From contig NZ_LT827010.1 of assembly GCF_900119315.1 (NCBI RefSeq), positions 7,062,001 through 7,126,000 of the forward strand: DNA of 64,000 nt. Reading direction: 5' to 3'. This stretch comes from Actinoplanes sp. SE50/110. Its GTDB lineage: Bacteria > Actinomycetota > Actinomycetes > Mycobacteriales > Micromonosporaceae. A program made the position numbers and the translations under genes. The notes beneath the pieces were generated by a model. The model did no database searches. It worked only from the letters and a program-made list of their open reading frames with translations, and was not told the origin of the DNA. Shown one piece after another: positions 9,139 to 17,347 of this stretch; position 1 is the first letter of the stretch, and the number at the start of each line of letters is the position of its first letter.

Positions 9139-9492
9139 ATGAATGCAGATGACATTGCCGACAAGTTGCAGTTCGAATGGAGCGCAGACGGCGGATTCCT
9201 GTACGGGCTGCGGTACGGGCACTTCGATCCGCTTGCCGCAGAACGGTTCCTGAGCGTCCTGAATTCAGTCGACCCGGAGGATCCGGCTCGTTTTGAGCCT
9301 AGAGTGGTGGGCAGATTATGGCTCATTCCCTACTACATGCTGTCGCACCTGCATAATTCCGAACGTCAAGGCCTGGACATCAGTGAACAGCAGAGAGTGA
9401 TGTTCCGCGCCAACGACGTCCTGGCCGTGATTTTCGGCGGCCGAGGTGGTACCTCGGCCAGTAGCGGTGGTGCCGAGCAGGCCGTCAGCTAG
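9139..9492 (+). CDS. Putative immunity protein for the upstream toxin
   Basis: 117-residue acidic protein starting at ATG 9139, preceded by a GGGAGAGG ribosome binding site and only 19 bases after the toxin stop. No family recognised; no signal peptide or membrane segment, so cytosolic. It contains an aromatic-rich middle (GRLWLIPYYMLSHLHN) and a low-complexity Gly/Ser tail. Position directly after a polymorphic toxin and a base composition less GC-rich than surrounding genes, shared with the toxin tip, suggest a co-transferred immunity gene. The role is inferred from context alone. Confidence 0.6.
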   Translation: MNADDIADKLQFEWSADGGFLYGLRYGHFDPLAAERFLSVLNSVDPEDPARFEPRVVGRLWLIPYYMLSHLHNSERQGLDISEQQRVMFRANDVLAVIFGGRGGTSASSGGAEQAVS

Positions 9493-9503
9493 CCTTTGGG
9501 ACG

Positions 9504-9542
9504 GGCGCCGTGGTCTCGGGTGTGAACTCGGACCACGGCGCC
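9504..9542 (+). terminator. Terminator after the toxin-immunity pair
   Basis: Perfect 12-bp inverted repeat GGCGCCGTGGTC / GACCACGGCGCC with a 15-base loop, starting 11 bases after the putative immunity stop. A TTTTT run follows some 15 bases later. The sequence is symmetrical enough to act on both strands. The stretch 9543-9711 holds no gene I can support. Confidence 0.7.
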
Positions 9543-9711
9543 GCACTCTGACTGGACTTTTTCAGTGAAGTAGAGGGCGATGAGTACGCGATCTCGCCGG
9601 TGCTGATCGAGCGGCCAGCCGCACCGCACCCGAGCGCAGCGCCGACTCACCGGTTCGATCTCGGTGGCGCGATGAACGGGAGTATCTGCTCGGGATGGCC
9701 CGCCGCGCCGC

Positions 9712-10410
9712 TCAGAGCTGCCGGGCCGCGGCCACCTTGCGGATGGCGAAGCCCAATCCGGTGTACGTCGCGACCGCCGCCGTGTTGTGGTAATCCGCCA
9801 GCAGCGCCACCCGGCGCCGGCCGGTCGTTGCGTCCCGGCCGGCCAGCAGCTCATCGGCGGCGAACCCGCACAGGTCGGCGGCGAGCCCTCGCCCCCGCAA
9901 GTCGGGCCGGGTGGTCACCCCGGCCAGGAAACCCGTCTCGGTGGTCGACCAGGCGTCCGCCGCGACCGCGACCAGGCGTCCGGTGGCGTCCCGGATCCCG
10001 GCCCAGCGCCGTACCCCGGGACCGCCGGGCACCGCGTACGAGTCCGGGAAGGACTCGGCGAGCAGCGCCGACACCTCCGGCCACTCGTCCTCGGTCAGCC
10101 ACCGCGGATCGTGGCGCGGGCGCCGCCCGATCGGCTCGGTGATCTCCATCCAGGCGAACCGCGCGCTGACTGCCAGCTCCGGCGCGCGGGCCACCACCGC
10201 CGCGACCAGGTCCTCCGGGCCGAACGGCCGGAACGTCACCCCGACCTCCGGCAGCACCTCGCGGACCAGGGCGGCGAGCGGTTCCGGGTCGCCGTGCACG
10301 ACCAGCCGATCCCAGTGCGCCAGCCCGGCGCAGGCCACCACGGTCGCGCCGGGACGCTGCCAGATCCGGGCGCCGTCGGCCGCGGCCGCCCACCGTACGA
10401 AGAGATCCAC
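9712..10410 (-). CDS. GNAT-family N-acetyltransferase
   Basis: 232 residues from a GTG at 10408-10410. The first 90 or so residues are a separate alpha/beta segment, then a GNAT fold follows: TTRPDLRGRGLAADLC, the acetyl-CoA loop of the Q/R-x-x-G-x-G/A type, near residues 167-182, and YHNTAAVATYTGLGF at the end, the usual motif B. The substrate is unknown. Divergent from the SanA-like gene with about 75 bases between the two starts. No strong ribosome binding site precedes the GTG, so the exact start is uncertain. Confidence 0.75.
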   Translation of the reverse strand: MDLFVRWAAAADGARIWQRPGATVVACAGLAHWDRLVVHGDPEPLAALVREVLPEVGVTFRPFGPEDLVAAVVARAPELAVSARFAWMEITEPIGRRPRHDPRWLTEDEWPEVSALLAESFPDSYAVPGGPGVRRWAGIRDATGRLVAVAADAWSTTETGFLAGVTTRPDLRGRGLAADLCGFAADELLAGRDATTGRRRVALLADYHNTAAVATYTGLGFAIRKVAAARQL

Positions 10411-10485
10411 GCGACCATGGTGGCAGGACGTTCCCGGCACGGATCCGGTAGGCGGCCGCGGGTGCCCGCCTGTCACAGTGGGCGC

Positions 10486-11163
10486 GTGCTGAAGCTCCCC
10501 CGGCTGCGTCCCGCCTCGCTGTTCCTCGTGGGCGGGCTGGCCACCGCCCTCTCCGTCGCGCTGGTCGCGGCCAGCAACCTGTGGGTCCGCGAGGAGTCCA
10601 CCGGCCACGTCTACTCGGTGGCCGACGTGCCGAGCGCCCCGGTGGCGCTGGTCCTCGGCGCCCAGGTGGACCCGCCCGGCGAGCCGTCCGCCTTCCTGGC
10701 CGCCCGGCTGGACCTGGCCCGCCGGCTCTATCAGGCCGGCAAGGTGAAGGCGATCCTGGTCTCCGGCGACCACGCCGACTGGTCGTACGACGAACCCGGC
10801 GCGATGCTGGTCTGGCTGGTCGCGCACGGCGTCCCGGCGGACCGGATCGTGATGGACCACGCCGGCTTCGACACCTACGACTCGTGTTCCCGCGCCGGCC
10901 GGATCTTCGGCGTCCGGCAGGCGATCGTGGTCAGCCAGTCCTTCCACGTGCCCCGGGCGGTCGCCCTGTGCCGCTCCCTCGGCATCGACGCCACCGGGGT
11001 CGGCGACGACACGCAGCGCGCCAACAAGCCGCTGTGGGCCCGCGGCCAGGCCCGCGAGTGGGCCGCCGCCGTCAAAGCCGCCTGGGACACCGGCACCGGT
11101 CGCGACCCGGTCTTCCTCGGCCCGCACGAGTCGGGCGTGGACACCGCGGTCGCCCACGGCTGA
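10486..11163 (+). CDS. SanA/YdcF-family (DUF218) membrane-anchored protein
   Basis: 225 residues. An N-terminal hydrophobic helix (about residues 10-30) is followed by a DUF218 domain: ALVLGAQV at about 50, LVSGDHADWSYDEPGAM near 85-101, and SQSFHVPRAVALCRSLGID near 147-165. Family members such as E. coli SanA are inner-membrane proteins linked to envelope barrier function. The GTG at 10486 lies just before the hydrophobic segment; upstream in-frame starts would run into the divergent GNAT promoter. Convergent with the flavin monooxygenase gene, whose stop is 7 bases away. Confidence 0.75.
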   Translation: MLKLPRLRPASLFLVGGLATALSVALVAASNLWVREESTGHVYSVADVPSAPVALVLGAQVDPPGEPSAFLAARLDLARRLYQAGKVKAILVSGDHADWSYDEPGAMLVWLVAHGVPADRIVMDHAGFDTYDSCSRAGRIFGVRQAIVVSQSFHVPRAVALCRSLGIDATGVGDDTQRANKPLWARGQAREWAAAVKAAWDTGTGRDPVFLGPHESGVDTAVAHG

Positions 11164-11170
11164 GTCCGCC

Positions 11171-12541
11171 TCAGACGGAGCCGAGGTGGGTGCGCAGGGC
11201 GCCGGGGAGGTCCGTGGCGGGGCCGTGCCAGGCCACGTGGCCGTCGGGGCGGATCAGGGTCGCTTCCGGGGAGGGATCGCGAGGCGGTGCGACATTCAGG
11301 CGTACGGCGTAATCGGCGGGGACCCGATCGTCGGTGAGAAGGACGTGCCGTCCGTCGCGCAGCCTCTCGTAGAGCCGGCTGCCGTCGCGGAGTTCCTGGT
11401 CGGCGGCGCGTGGCGCGTGCGGGTAGTCGATGCCGACGCCGGACAGGACGCCGGCGGCGCGGTGCATCACCGGCGGCAGTGCCATCAGCGCGGATCCGGC
11501 GGTGTTGCGGGTCCAGCGGCCGGCCACCGAGCGGATCATCGCGAGCCGGATCAGCGCGCCGCTGCTGCGCAGCACCAGCCGGCCGACCGGGTGGCGTTCG
11601 GCCTGGTAGGTGTCGAGCAGGCCGGCCGGCGCCCAGCCCTGGACGGTGGCGGCGAGCTTCCAGGACAGGTTCGCGGCGTCCTGCAGGCCGGTGTTCATGC
11701 CCTGCCCGCCGGCCGGTGAGTGGACGTGCGCCGCGTCGCCGGCCAGGAGGACCCGGCCGGCGCGGTAGCTGGGGACCTGCCGCTCGTCGCTGTGGAAGCG
11801 CGACATCCAGCGGCTCTCGACGATGCCGAAGTCGGTGCCCAGCGCCCGTCGGGTCACCGCGCGGACCTCGTCGAGCGTGAGCGGCTCGCGGTCGGAGACC
11901 TGGTGGTGGCGGTCCCACGCGAAGATCCGGTGCCAGCCGTCGCCGAACGGGGCGACGAACGCGAACGCGTCACCGACCGCGTTGACCGCCAGCACATCGT
12001 CCGGCGGGGTGGCCAGCCGCACGTCGGCCAGCATGATCGAGGTGAGCACCGACCGCCCGGGAAACGGCAGGCCGGCCGCCTGCCGGACGGCGCTGTGCAC
12101 GCCGTCGGCGCCGACCACCCAGTCGGCGGTCACGGTCTGCGTGCCGAAGGTCAGCGTGCCCTGGTCGAGGCCGGTCAGCTCGGCGCCGCGGACGATCCGC
12201 GCGCCGGCCTTGACCGCGCGCTCCTCGAGGAGGCGCTCGACGTTGTACTGCGGGGTGATCAGCAGGAACGGAAAGCGCGACGGCAGCTCGGACAGGTCGA
12301 CCCGGATCTGCTGGAACAGGCGCAGCCGGGCGACCTTGGCGCCGGTCGCGATCAGCTCGTCGGCCAGGCCGCGGGCGTCCAGGACCTCCAGGGTGCGGGC
12401 GTGCACGCCGAACGCCCGGGTCAGGTTGGACGTGCCGGACCGGCGCTCGAAAACGGTCACGTCGACGCCGGCGTGGGCCAGGTCGCCGGCCAGCAGCAGG
12501 CCGGTGGGGCCGGCGCCGACGATCGCCACGGTGGTGTGCAT
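11171..12541 (-). CDS. FAD-dependent aromatic-ring monooxygenase (class A flavoprotein)
   Basis: 456 residues. It has all three class A flavin hydroxylase signatures: the N-terminal dinucleotide fold IVGAGPTGLLLAGDL at residues 6-20, the DG motif VVGADGVHSAVR near 150-160, and the second FAD motif LLAGDAAHVHSPAGGQGMN near 265-283. A variable C-terminal thioredoxin-like tail follows. Such enzymes hydroxylate phenolic substrates or inactivate polyketide and rifamycin-type antibiotics; the substrate cannot be told. The ATG at 12539-12541 has a GAGGAGG site. It is divergently transcribed from a TetR gene and probably controlled by it through the repeats between them. Confidence 0.85.
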   Translation of the reverse strand: MHTTVAIVGAGPTGLLLAGDLAHAGVDVTVFERRSGTSNLTRAFGVHARTLEVLDARGLADELIATGAKVARLRLFQQIRVDLSELPSRFPFLLITPQYNVERLLEERAVKAGARIVRGAELTGLDQGTLTFGTQTVTADWVVGADGVHSAVRQAAGLPFPGRSVLTSIMLADVRLATPPDDVLAVNAVGDAFAFVAPFGDGWHRIFAWDRHHQVSDREPLTLDEVRAVTRRALGTDFGIVESRWMSRFHSDERQVPSYRAGRVLLAGDAAHVHSPAGGQGMNTGLQDAANLSWKLAATVQGWAPAGLLDTYQAERHPVGRLVLRSSGALIRLAMIRSVAGRWTRNTAGSALMALPPVMHRAAGVLSGVGIDYPHAPRAADQELRDGSRLYERLRDGRHVLLTDDRVPADYAVRLNVAPPRDPSPEATLIRPDGHVAWHGPATDLPGALRTHLGSV

Positions 12542-12562
12542 GGCTCCTCCTCGCGTTCGTTT

Positions 12563-12616
12563 GCCAACGCTTGTTGACACTAGGCCGTCAACGCTTGTTT
12601 GCCAACACTTGTTGAC
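12563..12616. promoter_or_regulatory. TetR operator cluster between monooxygenase and regulator
   Basis: Two near-identical 16-mers, GCCAACGCTTGTTGAC (12563-12578) and GCCAACACTTGTTGAC (12601-12616), flank a third related element GTCAACGCTTGTTTGCC (12587-12603). Each is an imperfect palindrome with CAAC/GTTG arms. A further half-site, TGTTGGC, sits at 12621-12627 just before the regulator's ATG. Their place between divergent genes makes them likely sites for the TetR protein encoded at 12631. Confidence 0.7.
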
Positions 12617-12630
12617 CTACTGTTGGCGAC

Positions 12631-13188
12631 ATGACCGCACCGCGCCGCTCGGACGGCACCCGGGCCGCGATCCTCACGGCAGCCCGCGAGCGCTTCGCCG
12701 CCGACGGGTTCGAGCGCGCCACCATCCGCGCCATCGCCGCCGACGCGCGGATCGACCCGTCCCTGGTGATGCGCTACTACGGCAACAAGGAGAAGCTGTT
12801 CGCCGCCGCCGCCGAGTTCGACCTGCGGCTGCCCGACCTCACCGCGGTGCCGCCCGGCGAGCACGGCCGCGCCCTGGTCGCGCACTTCTTCACCCGCTGG
12901 TCCGAGGATGAGACGCTGCTCGCCCTGATCCGGGCCGGCGTCAGCCACGAGGCCGCCGCCGGCCGGATGCGCGAGATCTTCGCGGCCCAGGTCGGCCCGA
13001 TCGCCGCCCGCCTGGCCCCCGACCCGGCCTCCGCACCCACCCGCGCCGGGCTGATCGCCACCCAGATCCTGGGCTTCGCCCTGTGCCGCTTCGTGCTGCG
13101 CCTGCCCCCGGTCACCGCGCTCAGCGAGGCCGAAGCGATCGCCTGGCTGGCCCCGGTCGTGCAGCGCTACCTGCACGACACCATCTGA
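12631..13188 (+). CDS. TetR-family transcriptional regulator
   Basis: 185 residues. The N-terminal helix-turn-helix is clear: RAAILTAARERFAADGFERATIRAIAADARID-like segment at about residues 10-42, followed by the recognition-helix end MRYYGNKEKLF near 47-57. The C-terminal ligand-binding domain is TetR_C-like. It is divergent from the flavin monooxygenase, and the intergenic region holds repeated palindromes, so local repression released by the monooxygenase substrate is the simplest model. No purine-rich ribosome binding site is evident within the repeat-filled leader. Confidence 0.85.
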   Translation: MTAPRRSDGTRAAILTAARERFAADGFERATIRAIAADARIDPSLVMRYYGNKEKLFAAAAEFDLRLPDLTAVPPGEHGRALVAHFFTRWSEDETLLALIRAGVSHEAAAGRMREIFAAQVGPIAARLAPDPASAPTRAGLIATQILGFALCRFVLRLPPVTALSEAEAIAWLAPVVQRYLHDTI

Positions 13189-13236
13189 CATCGATGTTTC
13201 TCGACATCCGGCCGGCTGTGGACCAGAGTGTCAGGC

Positions 13237-14592
13237 ATGACGAAACGGCGAGTCCTCCTGTCCGCCGCGATGGCGGCGCCGCTGGCCGGACCGGCCACCG
13301 GGGCACACCGGCGGCCGCCGGACGCCGAGCTGCGGGCGATCCTGCGCGCGATCGACCCGGTCCGGATCGAGGCGACGGTGCGGCGGCTCGCCGCCTTCGG
13401 CACCCGGCACACGCTGTCGTCACAGACCGATCCGGGGCGCGGGATCGGCGCGGCGCGGGATTGGATCCACGATCAATTGCGGTCGTACGCGGAGGCCGCC
13501 GACGGCCGGATGACCGTCGAGGCCCCGTCGTTCACCCAGCCGGTCTCACCGCGCGTGCCGACCCCGACGGTCATCACCAACGTGATCGCCACCCTGCGCG
13601 GCAGCGTCAGCCCCGAGCGGATCTACGTGGTCACCGGGCACTACGACTCGCGGGTGACCGACGTTCTGGACCACACCAGTGACGCGCCGGGCGCCGACGA
13701 CGACGCGTCCGGGGTGGCCGTGGTGCTGGAACTGGCCCGGGTGATGGCCCGGCACAGCCCGGAGGCGACCATCGTCTTCGCCGCGGTCGCCGGCGAGGAG
13801 CAGGGCCTGTACGGCTCCGACCACCTGGCCCAGTCGTTCCGGGACGCCGGCGCCGACATCGAGGCCATGTTCAGCAACGACATCGTCGGCACCGGCGACG
13901 CGCACGACGGCAGCCGGCCCGAGCCGCACACCGTGCGGCTGTTCGTCGAGGGCGTCCCCACCGCGGAGACCCCCGCCGAGGCGGGTGTGCGGCGCAGCGT
14001 CGGCGGCGAGAACGACGGGCCGTCCCGCCAGCTCGGCCGCTTCGCCCGCGAGGTGGCGGCGAATCCGCAGACCGGCATGGACATCCGGGTGGTCTGGCGC
14101 CGCGACCGCTACCTGCGCGGCAGCGACCACGTCTCGTTCCTGCTGCGCGGCTACCCGGCGGCCCGGTTCACCGAGCCTCGGGAGAACTTCGCCCACGAGC
14201 ACCAGGACGTCCGGGTCGTCGACGGCGTGCAGTACGGCGACCTGGTGGAATTCTGCGACTTCGCGTACATCGCCCGGGTGGCCCGGGTCAACGCCGCCAC
14301 CCTGTGGAGCCTGGCGACCGCACCCGGCACCCCGAAGGACGTGGTGATCGACACCACCCGGCTCACCAACGACACCACCCTGCGCTGGACCCTCGGCACC
14401 GAGCCCGACCTGGCCGGATACGAGATCGTCTGGCGGGAGACCACCGCACCGGACTGGACCGGCGCGCACGCGGTCGGGCTGGTCGGCACCGCCACCGTCG
14501 ACATCTCCAAGGACAACGTGCAGTTCGGCGTCCGCGCGGTCGACCGCGACGGGCACCGCAGTCCGGCCGCTGCGCCGAAGCCGTCGGCCTGA
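13237..14592 (+). CDS. Secreted M28-family zinc aminopeptidase
   Basis: 451 residues from ATG 13237 (a GTG nine bases earlier is possible). The start MTKRRVLLSAAMAAPLAG is a short signal sequence with an RR pair, compatible with Tat export. Zinc ligands of the M28 fold are visible: GHYDSR near 133, GADDDASG near 152, the catalytic GEEQGLYGSDH near 187, SNDIVG near 213 and GSDHVSF near 295. The last 85 residues resemble a fibronectin-III domain. It probably trims peptides outside the cell. Downstream of the TetR gene by 48 bases but with its own leader. Confidence 0.85.
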   Translation: MTKRRVLLSAAMAAPLAGPATGAHRRPPDAELRAILRAIDPVRIEATVRRLAAFGTRHTLSSQTDPGRGIGAARDWIHDQLRSYAEAADGRMTVEAPSFTQPVSPRVPTPTVITNVIATLRGSVSPERIYVVTGHYDSRVTDVLDHTSDAPGADDDASGVAVVLELARVMARHSPEATIVFAAVAGEEQGLYGSDHLAQSFRDAGADIEAMFSNDIVGTGDAHDGSRPEPHTVRLFVEGVPTAETPAEAGVRRSVGGENDGPSRQLGRFAREVAANPQTGMDIRVVWRRDRYLRGSDHVSFLLRGYPAARFTEPRENFAHEHQDVRVVDGVQYGDLVEFCDFAYIARVARVNAATLWSLATAPGTPKDVVIDTTRLTNDTTLRWTLGTEPDLAGYEIVWRETTAPDWTGAHAVGLVGTATVDISKDNVQFGVRAVDRDGHRSPAAAPKPSA

Positions 14593-14718
14593 TAGGTTCA
14601 TCCGCGGAGTTTGATCCCCGAGTGCTCGAAAGAGTGAAGCCAATGATTGCCCCGGTGTCCGGCTGCGGTTTCGTGCTTCCCTTTTTCGCTTTCCCGCCCT
14701 CGGAAGGGTTTCTCCACC

Positions 14719-15465
14719 ATGGATCTGCGCATTCAGCGCTCCGTCGTCGCCAATCTGCGTAACCGGCCGCACGCGGCCGAGTCCGGGCCGTTCGTGCTCG
14801 GCCTGGATCACGGCACCGACAGTCCGCACATCAACTACGCCACGCCGGTTCCCGGCGCGACGATCACCCGGGACGATGTCGCGGCGCTGGTCACCGCATT
14901 CGGTGGCCGGGCACCCCGGCTGGAGTACGTCGTGAGCTGTGCCCCGGAGCTCGAAGACCTCCTGATCGAGGCCGGCTTCGCGGTCGAGTCCCGCAACGAG
15001 TACCTGATCTGCACACCGGAGACACTGGTGACGGCGGGCGCCCCGGACGGGTTCGAGATCCTGGAACCGGCGACCGACGCCGCGTTGACCGGGATGATCT
15101 CGGCACAGAACGAGGCGTTCGGCGGCTCGTTCGAGGCCGCGGCCGATTCGGTGGCCCGGTATCGGCGCAACCGGTCGCTGGGCGCGGTGCTGGTCGCCGC
15201 GTACACCACCGGCGGCGAGGCGGCCGGTGGCGGCACGGCGGTGGCGCCACACGACGGGCTCAGCGAAGTCGGCGGGATCGCGGTCCGCCGGCGGTACCGC
15301 CGCCGGGGGCTGGCCGGGGCGATCACCGCGGCGATCGCCGAGCGGCTGTTCGCCGGCGGGGCCGACGTGGCCTGGCTGGAGGCCTCCGGCGAGGACTCGT
15401 GGCGGGTCTACGAGCGGATCGGCTTCCGGCCGGCGGGTCAGCGGCTCTACATCGCCAAGTACTGA
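14719..15465 (+). CDS. GNAT-family N-acetyltransferase
   Basis: 248 residues. The N-terminal half resembles a degenerate GNAT repeat; the C-terminal half carries GGIAVRRRYRRRGLAGAITAAI (about 183-204), the acetyl-CoA pyrophosphate loop, and the final YERIGFRPAGQRLYIAKY. The start at ATG 14719 is supported by GGAAGGG at 14702-14708; the open frame extends 24 codons further upstream without a better site. Substrate unknown. Its last 19 bases overlap the convergent DUF4419 gene, and the two stop codons are interleaved. Confidence 0.75.
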   Translation: MDLRIQRSVVANLRNRPHAAESGPFVLGLDHGTDSPHINYATPVPGATITRDDVAALVTAFGGRAPRLEYVVSCAPELEDLLIEAGFAVESRNEYLICTPETLVTAGAPDGFEILEPATDAALTGMISAQNEAFGGSFEAAADSVARYRRNRSLGAVLVAAYTTGGEAAGGGTAVAPHDGLSEVGGIAVRRRYRRRGLAGAITAAIAERLFAGGADVAWLEASGEDSWRVYERIGFRPAGQRLYIAKY

Positions 15466-16859
15466 GACAGCGAACCGCTGTCCAGGTGAGTGAGATCCCC
15501 GCCGGTGTCCAGGGCGCCCTCCAGCAGGGCGGCCAGTGAGGTCCCGTAGACCCGGACATCGGCGGGGTCCTCAATCGTCCTGTCGCTCGCCCAGGGCACG
15601 GCGATCCAGTAACTCCACGCGGACTCCCAGTGTTTCACCACGCACACCGACCGTCCGTCGGCCAGATCGAAGACCGGCGCCACCCACCAGTCGGCCTGGA
15701 ACTCCGCGAAAGTGCCGGACACCCTCAGCCGCCAGGCGCCGCCGAACAGGACCCCGGAGCCGAAACGTCGATACAGCGCGGCCACCTCGGGCAGGTCGAG
15801 CAGGGCCGGATGCCCGGGTGGGTCCATCTCGCCCTCGTGGTCCAGCCGATCGAGAACGTCGTCGAGTTCGGGGCCGGCCGCCGTCAGATGACAACCGGAG
15901 ATCGGGCGCAACGAGCCGCCCGGCTCCTGGACCACCGCGGTGAGGCCGGCATGCAGGGCGACCGTGGTCTGTTCGCCGGTAATCGCGTTCTCGACCAGCA
16001 TCCGCACGCGGGCGAGAGTGGCCCGGACCGCATCGGTCGAGACGCCCGGCCCGGTGGCGTTCCGCGGCTCGCCGAGCGGGAGGTCGAGCAGCGGATTCGG
16101 GCTGCCGGACTCACCCACGTAGGGGTACAGGCGCGTGATCCAGCCGGTGGACTTGTCACCGCCGTACGCGTCGATCGGATTGTAGATCCGCTTCCAGAAT
16201 TCCGGATCCGCGGCGCCGGCCGCCGCCCGGACGAAGTGATCGGCGATCGGGGCGAGCGAGCGGCACCACTTCTCCAGGCCGAGGCCTGCCCCGGCGAGCA
16301 CGTCGACGCGGGCGCGGATCCGCCGCCAGTCCTCCGCCGTCCCGGTCAGAGAGATCGACGGGATGCCGCAGAGGACGGAAACCCGATAGGCGAAGTACGG
16401 CGAATAGGCGTCCATCAGCACCACGCGACCGGCCATCCGGTCGACCTCGGTGCTGGTGGAGAAATCGCAGTCGCTCGCGCCGAGGCGGGACGGGAGCATC
16501 CCGGCGAGCTTGGCCACCACATCGGGCCAGACCGGTTCGCCGCGCACGACGACCGTCAGCAGATCACGGCCCTGATGGCCGACCAGGCGGTCGCGCAGGT
16601 CGTCGGCGTTCAGGTGGATGTGGCGGGCGACGCCCTCCAGGATGGTCAGCCAGACGGCGTCCGGCGAGAGGGTGAGCGGACGGTGATCGGCGAACGCGCG
16701 GGCGACCGCGCCGAGCAGCGGGTGGATGCCGTCCGGCTCGAGCACCGGGAGCGCGGGGTCGCCGGCGGTCCACAGGGCGTCCGGGTACAGGGAGCCCAGC
16801 GGTCTGGTCGGGAGCGGTTCCATCGCCGGTGGGACGGCGTCGACCGGGAAGTTGATCAC
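15447..16859 (-). CDS. DUF4419-domain protein
   Basis: 470 residues from a GTG at 16857-16859. It matches my recollection of DUF4419: an early HPLLGAVARAFADHRPLTLSPDAVWLTI region (about residues 46-73), ARHIHLNAD after it, a central CGIPSISLTGTAEDWRRIRARVD segment near 165-187 and a long beta-rich C-terminal part. Function unknown; family members occur in bacteria and fungi. No signal peptide or membrane helices. Its 3' end overlaps the convergent GNAT. No ribosome binding site stands out. Confidence 0.7.
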   Translation of the reverse strand: MINFPVDAVPPAMEPLPTRPLGSLYPDALWTAGDPALPVLEPDGIHPLLGAVARAFADHRPLTLSPDAVWLTILEGVARHIHLNADDLRDRLVGHQGRDLLTVVVRGEPVWPDVVAKLAGMLPSRLGASDCDFSTSTEVDRMAGRVVLMDAYSPYFAYRVSVLCGIPSISLTGTAEDWRRIRARVDVLAGAGLGLEKWCRSLAPIADHFVRAAAGAADPEFWKRIYNPIDAYGGDKSTGWITRLYPYVGESGSPNPLLDLPLGEPRNATGPGVSTDAVRATLARVRMLVENAITGEQTTVALHAGLTAVVQEPGGSLRPISGCHLTAAGPELDDVLDRLDHEGEMDPPGHPALLDLPEVAALYRRFGSGVLFGGAWRLRVSGTFAEFQADWWVAPVFDLADGRSVCVVKHWESAWSYWIAVPWASDRTIEDPADVRVYGTSLAALLEGALDTGGDLTHLDSGSLSQYLAM

Positions 16860-16876
16860 GGCCTATGGTGACAGGC

Positions 16877-16983
16877 GTGACGGAGAACGGGTAGCGCTGA
16901 TCACCGGAGCCTCGCGCGGGCCGGGGGCCCGGCTCATCACCGGGGAAGGGAACACCGTGAACGGCGGGCACACCATCGACTGA
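16877..16983 (+). pseudogene. Collapsed short-chain dehydrogenase/reductase remnant
   Basis: The reading frame gives RVALITGASRGPGA, the SDR cofactor-binding start (TGxxxGxG), followed at once by RLITGEGNTVNGGHTID and a stop, which looks like the usual SDR C-terminus (ITGQ..xVDGG). About 200 residues between them, including the YxxxK active site, are missing. Upstream, GTG ACG GAG AAC GGG (16877-16891) reads as a typical SDR start MTENG but is one frame off. So an internal deletion plus a frameshift seem to have destroyed the gene. Confidence 0.6.
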
Positions 16984-16993
16984 CAATGGGGGT

Positions 16994-17338
16994 ATGCGGC
17001 AGGCCTACGCGCACCACGCGACCCTCGTCCTCGACCCGTCAGCCGACCCCCGGGCACCCGGGGCGGCGATCACGCTCGCACTCTGCGGCGCCCACCGGCA
17101 TGCCGGGCCGTGCCCGGTGGCACCGCACCACACCGGCGCCGAGGCCCGCGCGGACGGCCTGCACCTGCGGATCCTCTTCGCGGTCGCGCCGGACCGGGTG
17201 GACGCGGTGCGGGCCGCGATCGACACCGCGTTGAGCGGGGGGCCGTGGCGGCTGGTGGAGTCCGGCTGTGCGCGGATCGATCCGGCCGAGCGGGACCACG
17301 CGCGGCGTCTCCTGAAAAGTGTCGGACCCCGCGGCTAG
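16994..17338 (+). CDS. Small conserved hypothetical protein
   Basis: 114 residues starting at ATG 16994 after a GGGGG stretch. It contains several His and two Cys residues (HHATLVLD at the start, LCGAHRHAGPCPVAPHHT near 30-47), a pattern that recalls a small actinobacterial family of unknown role and could bind a metal. No signal or membrane helix. Codon third positions are strongly G/C, consistent with a real gene. It starts 10 bases after the SDR remnant. No function can be assigned. Confidence 0.6.
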   Translation: MRQAYAHHATLVLDPSADPRAPGAAITLALCGAHRHAGPCPVAPHHTGAEARADGLHLRILFAVAPDRVDAVRAAIDTALSGGPWRLVESGCARIDPAERDHARRLLKSVGPRG

Positions 17339-17347
17339 CGTGCGGGC

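Noticed and set aside
9489..9854. Minus-strand frame with a transposase-like phrase (DQHRRDRVLIALYF)
   Set aside because: Only a dozen residues look suggestive, there are no inverted repeats and the frame runs into the GNAT gene on the same strand in another frame.
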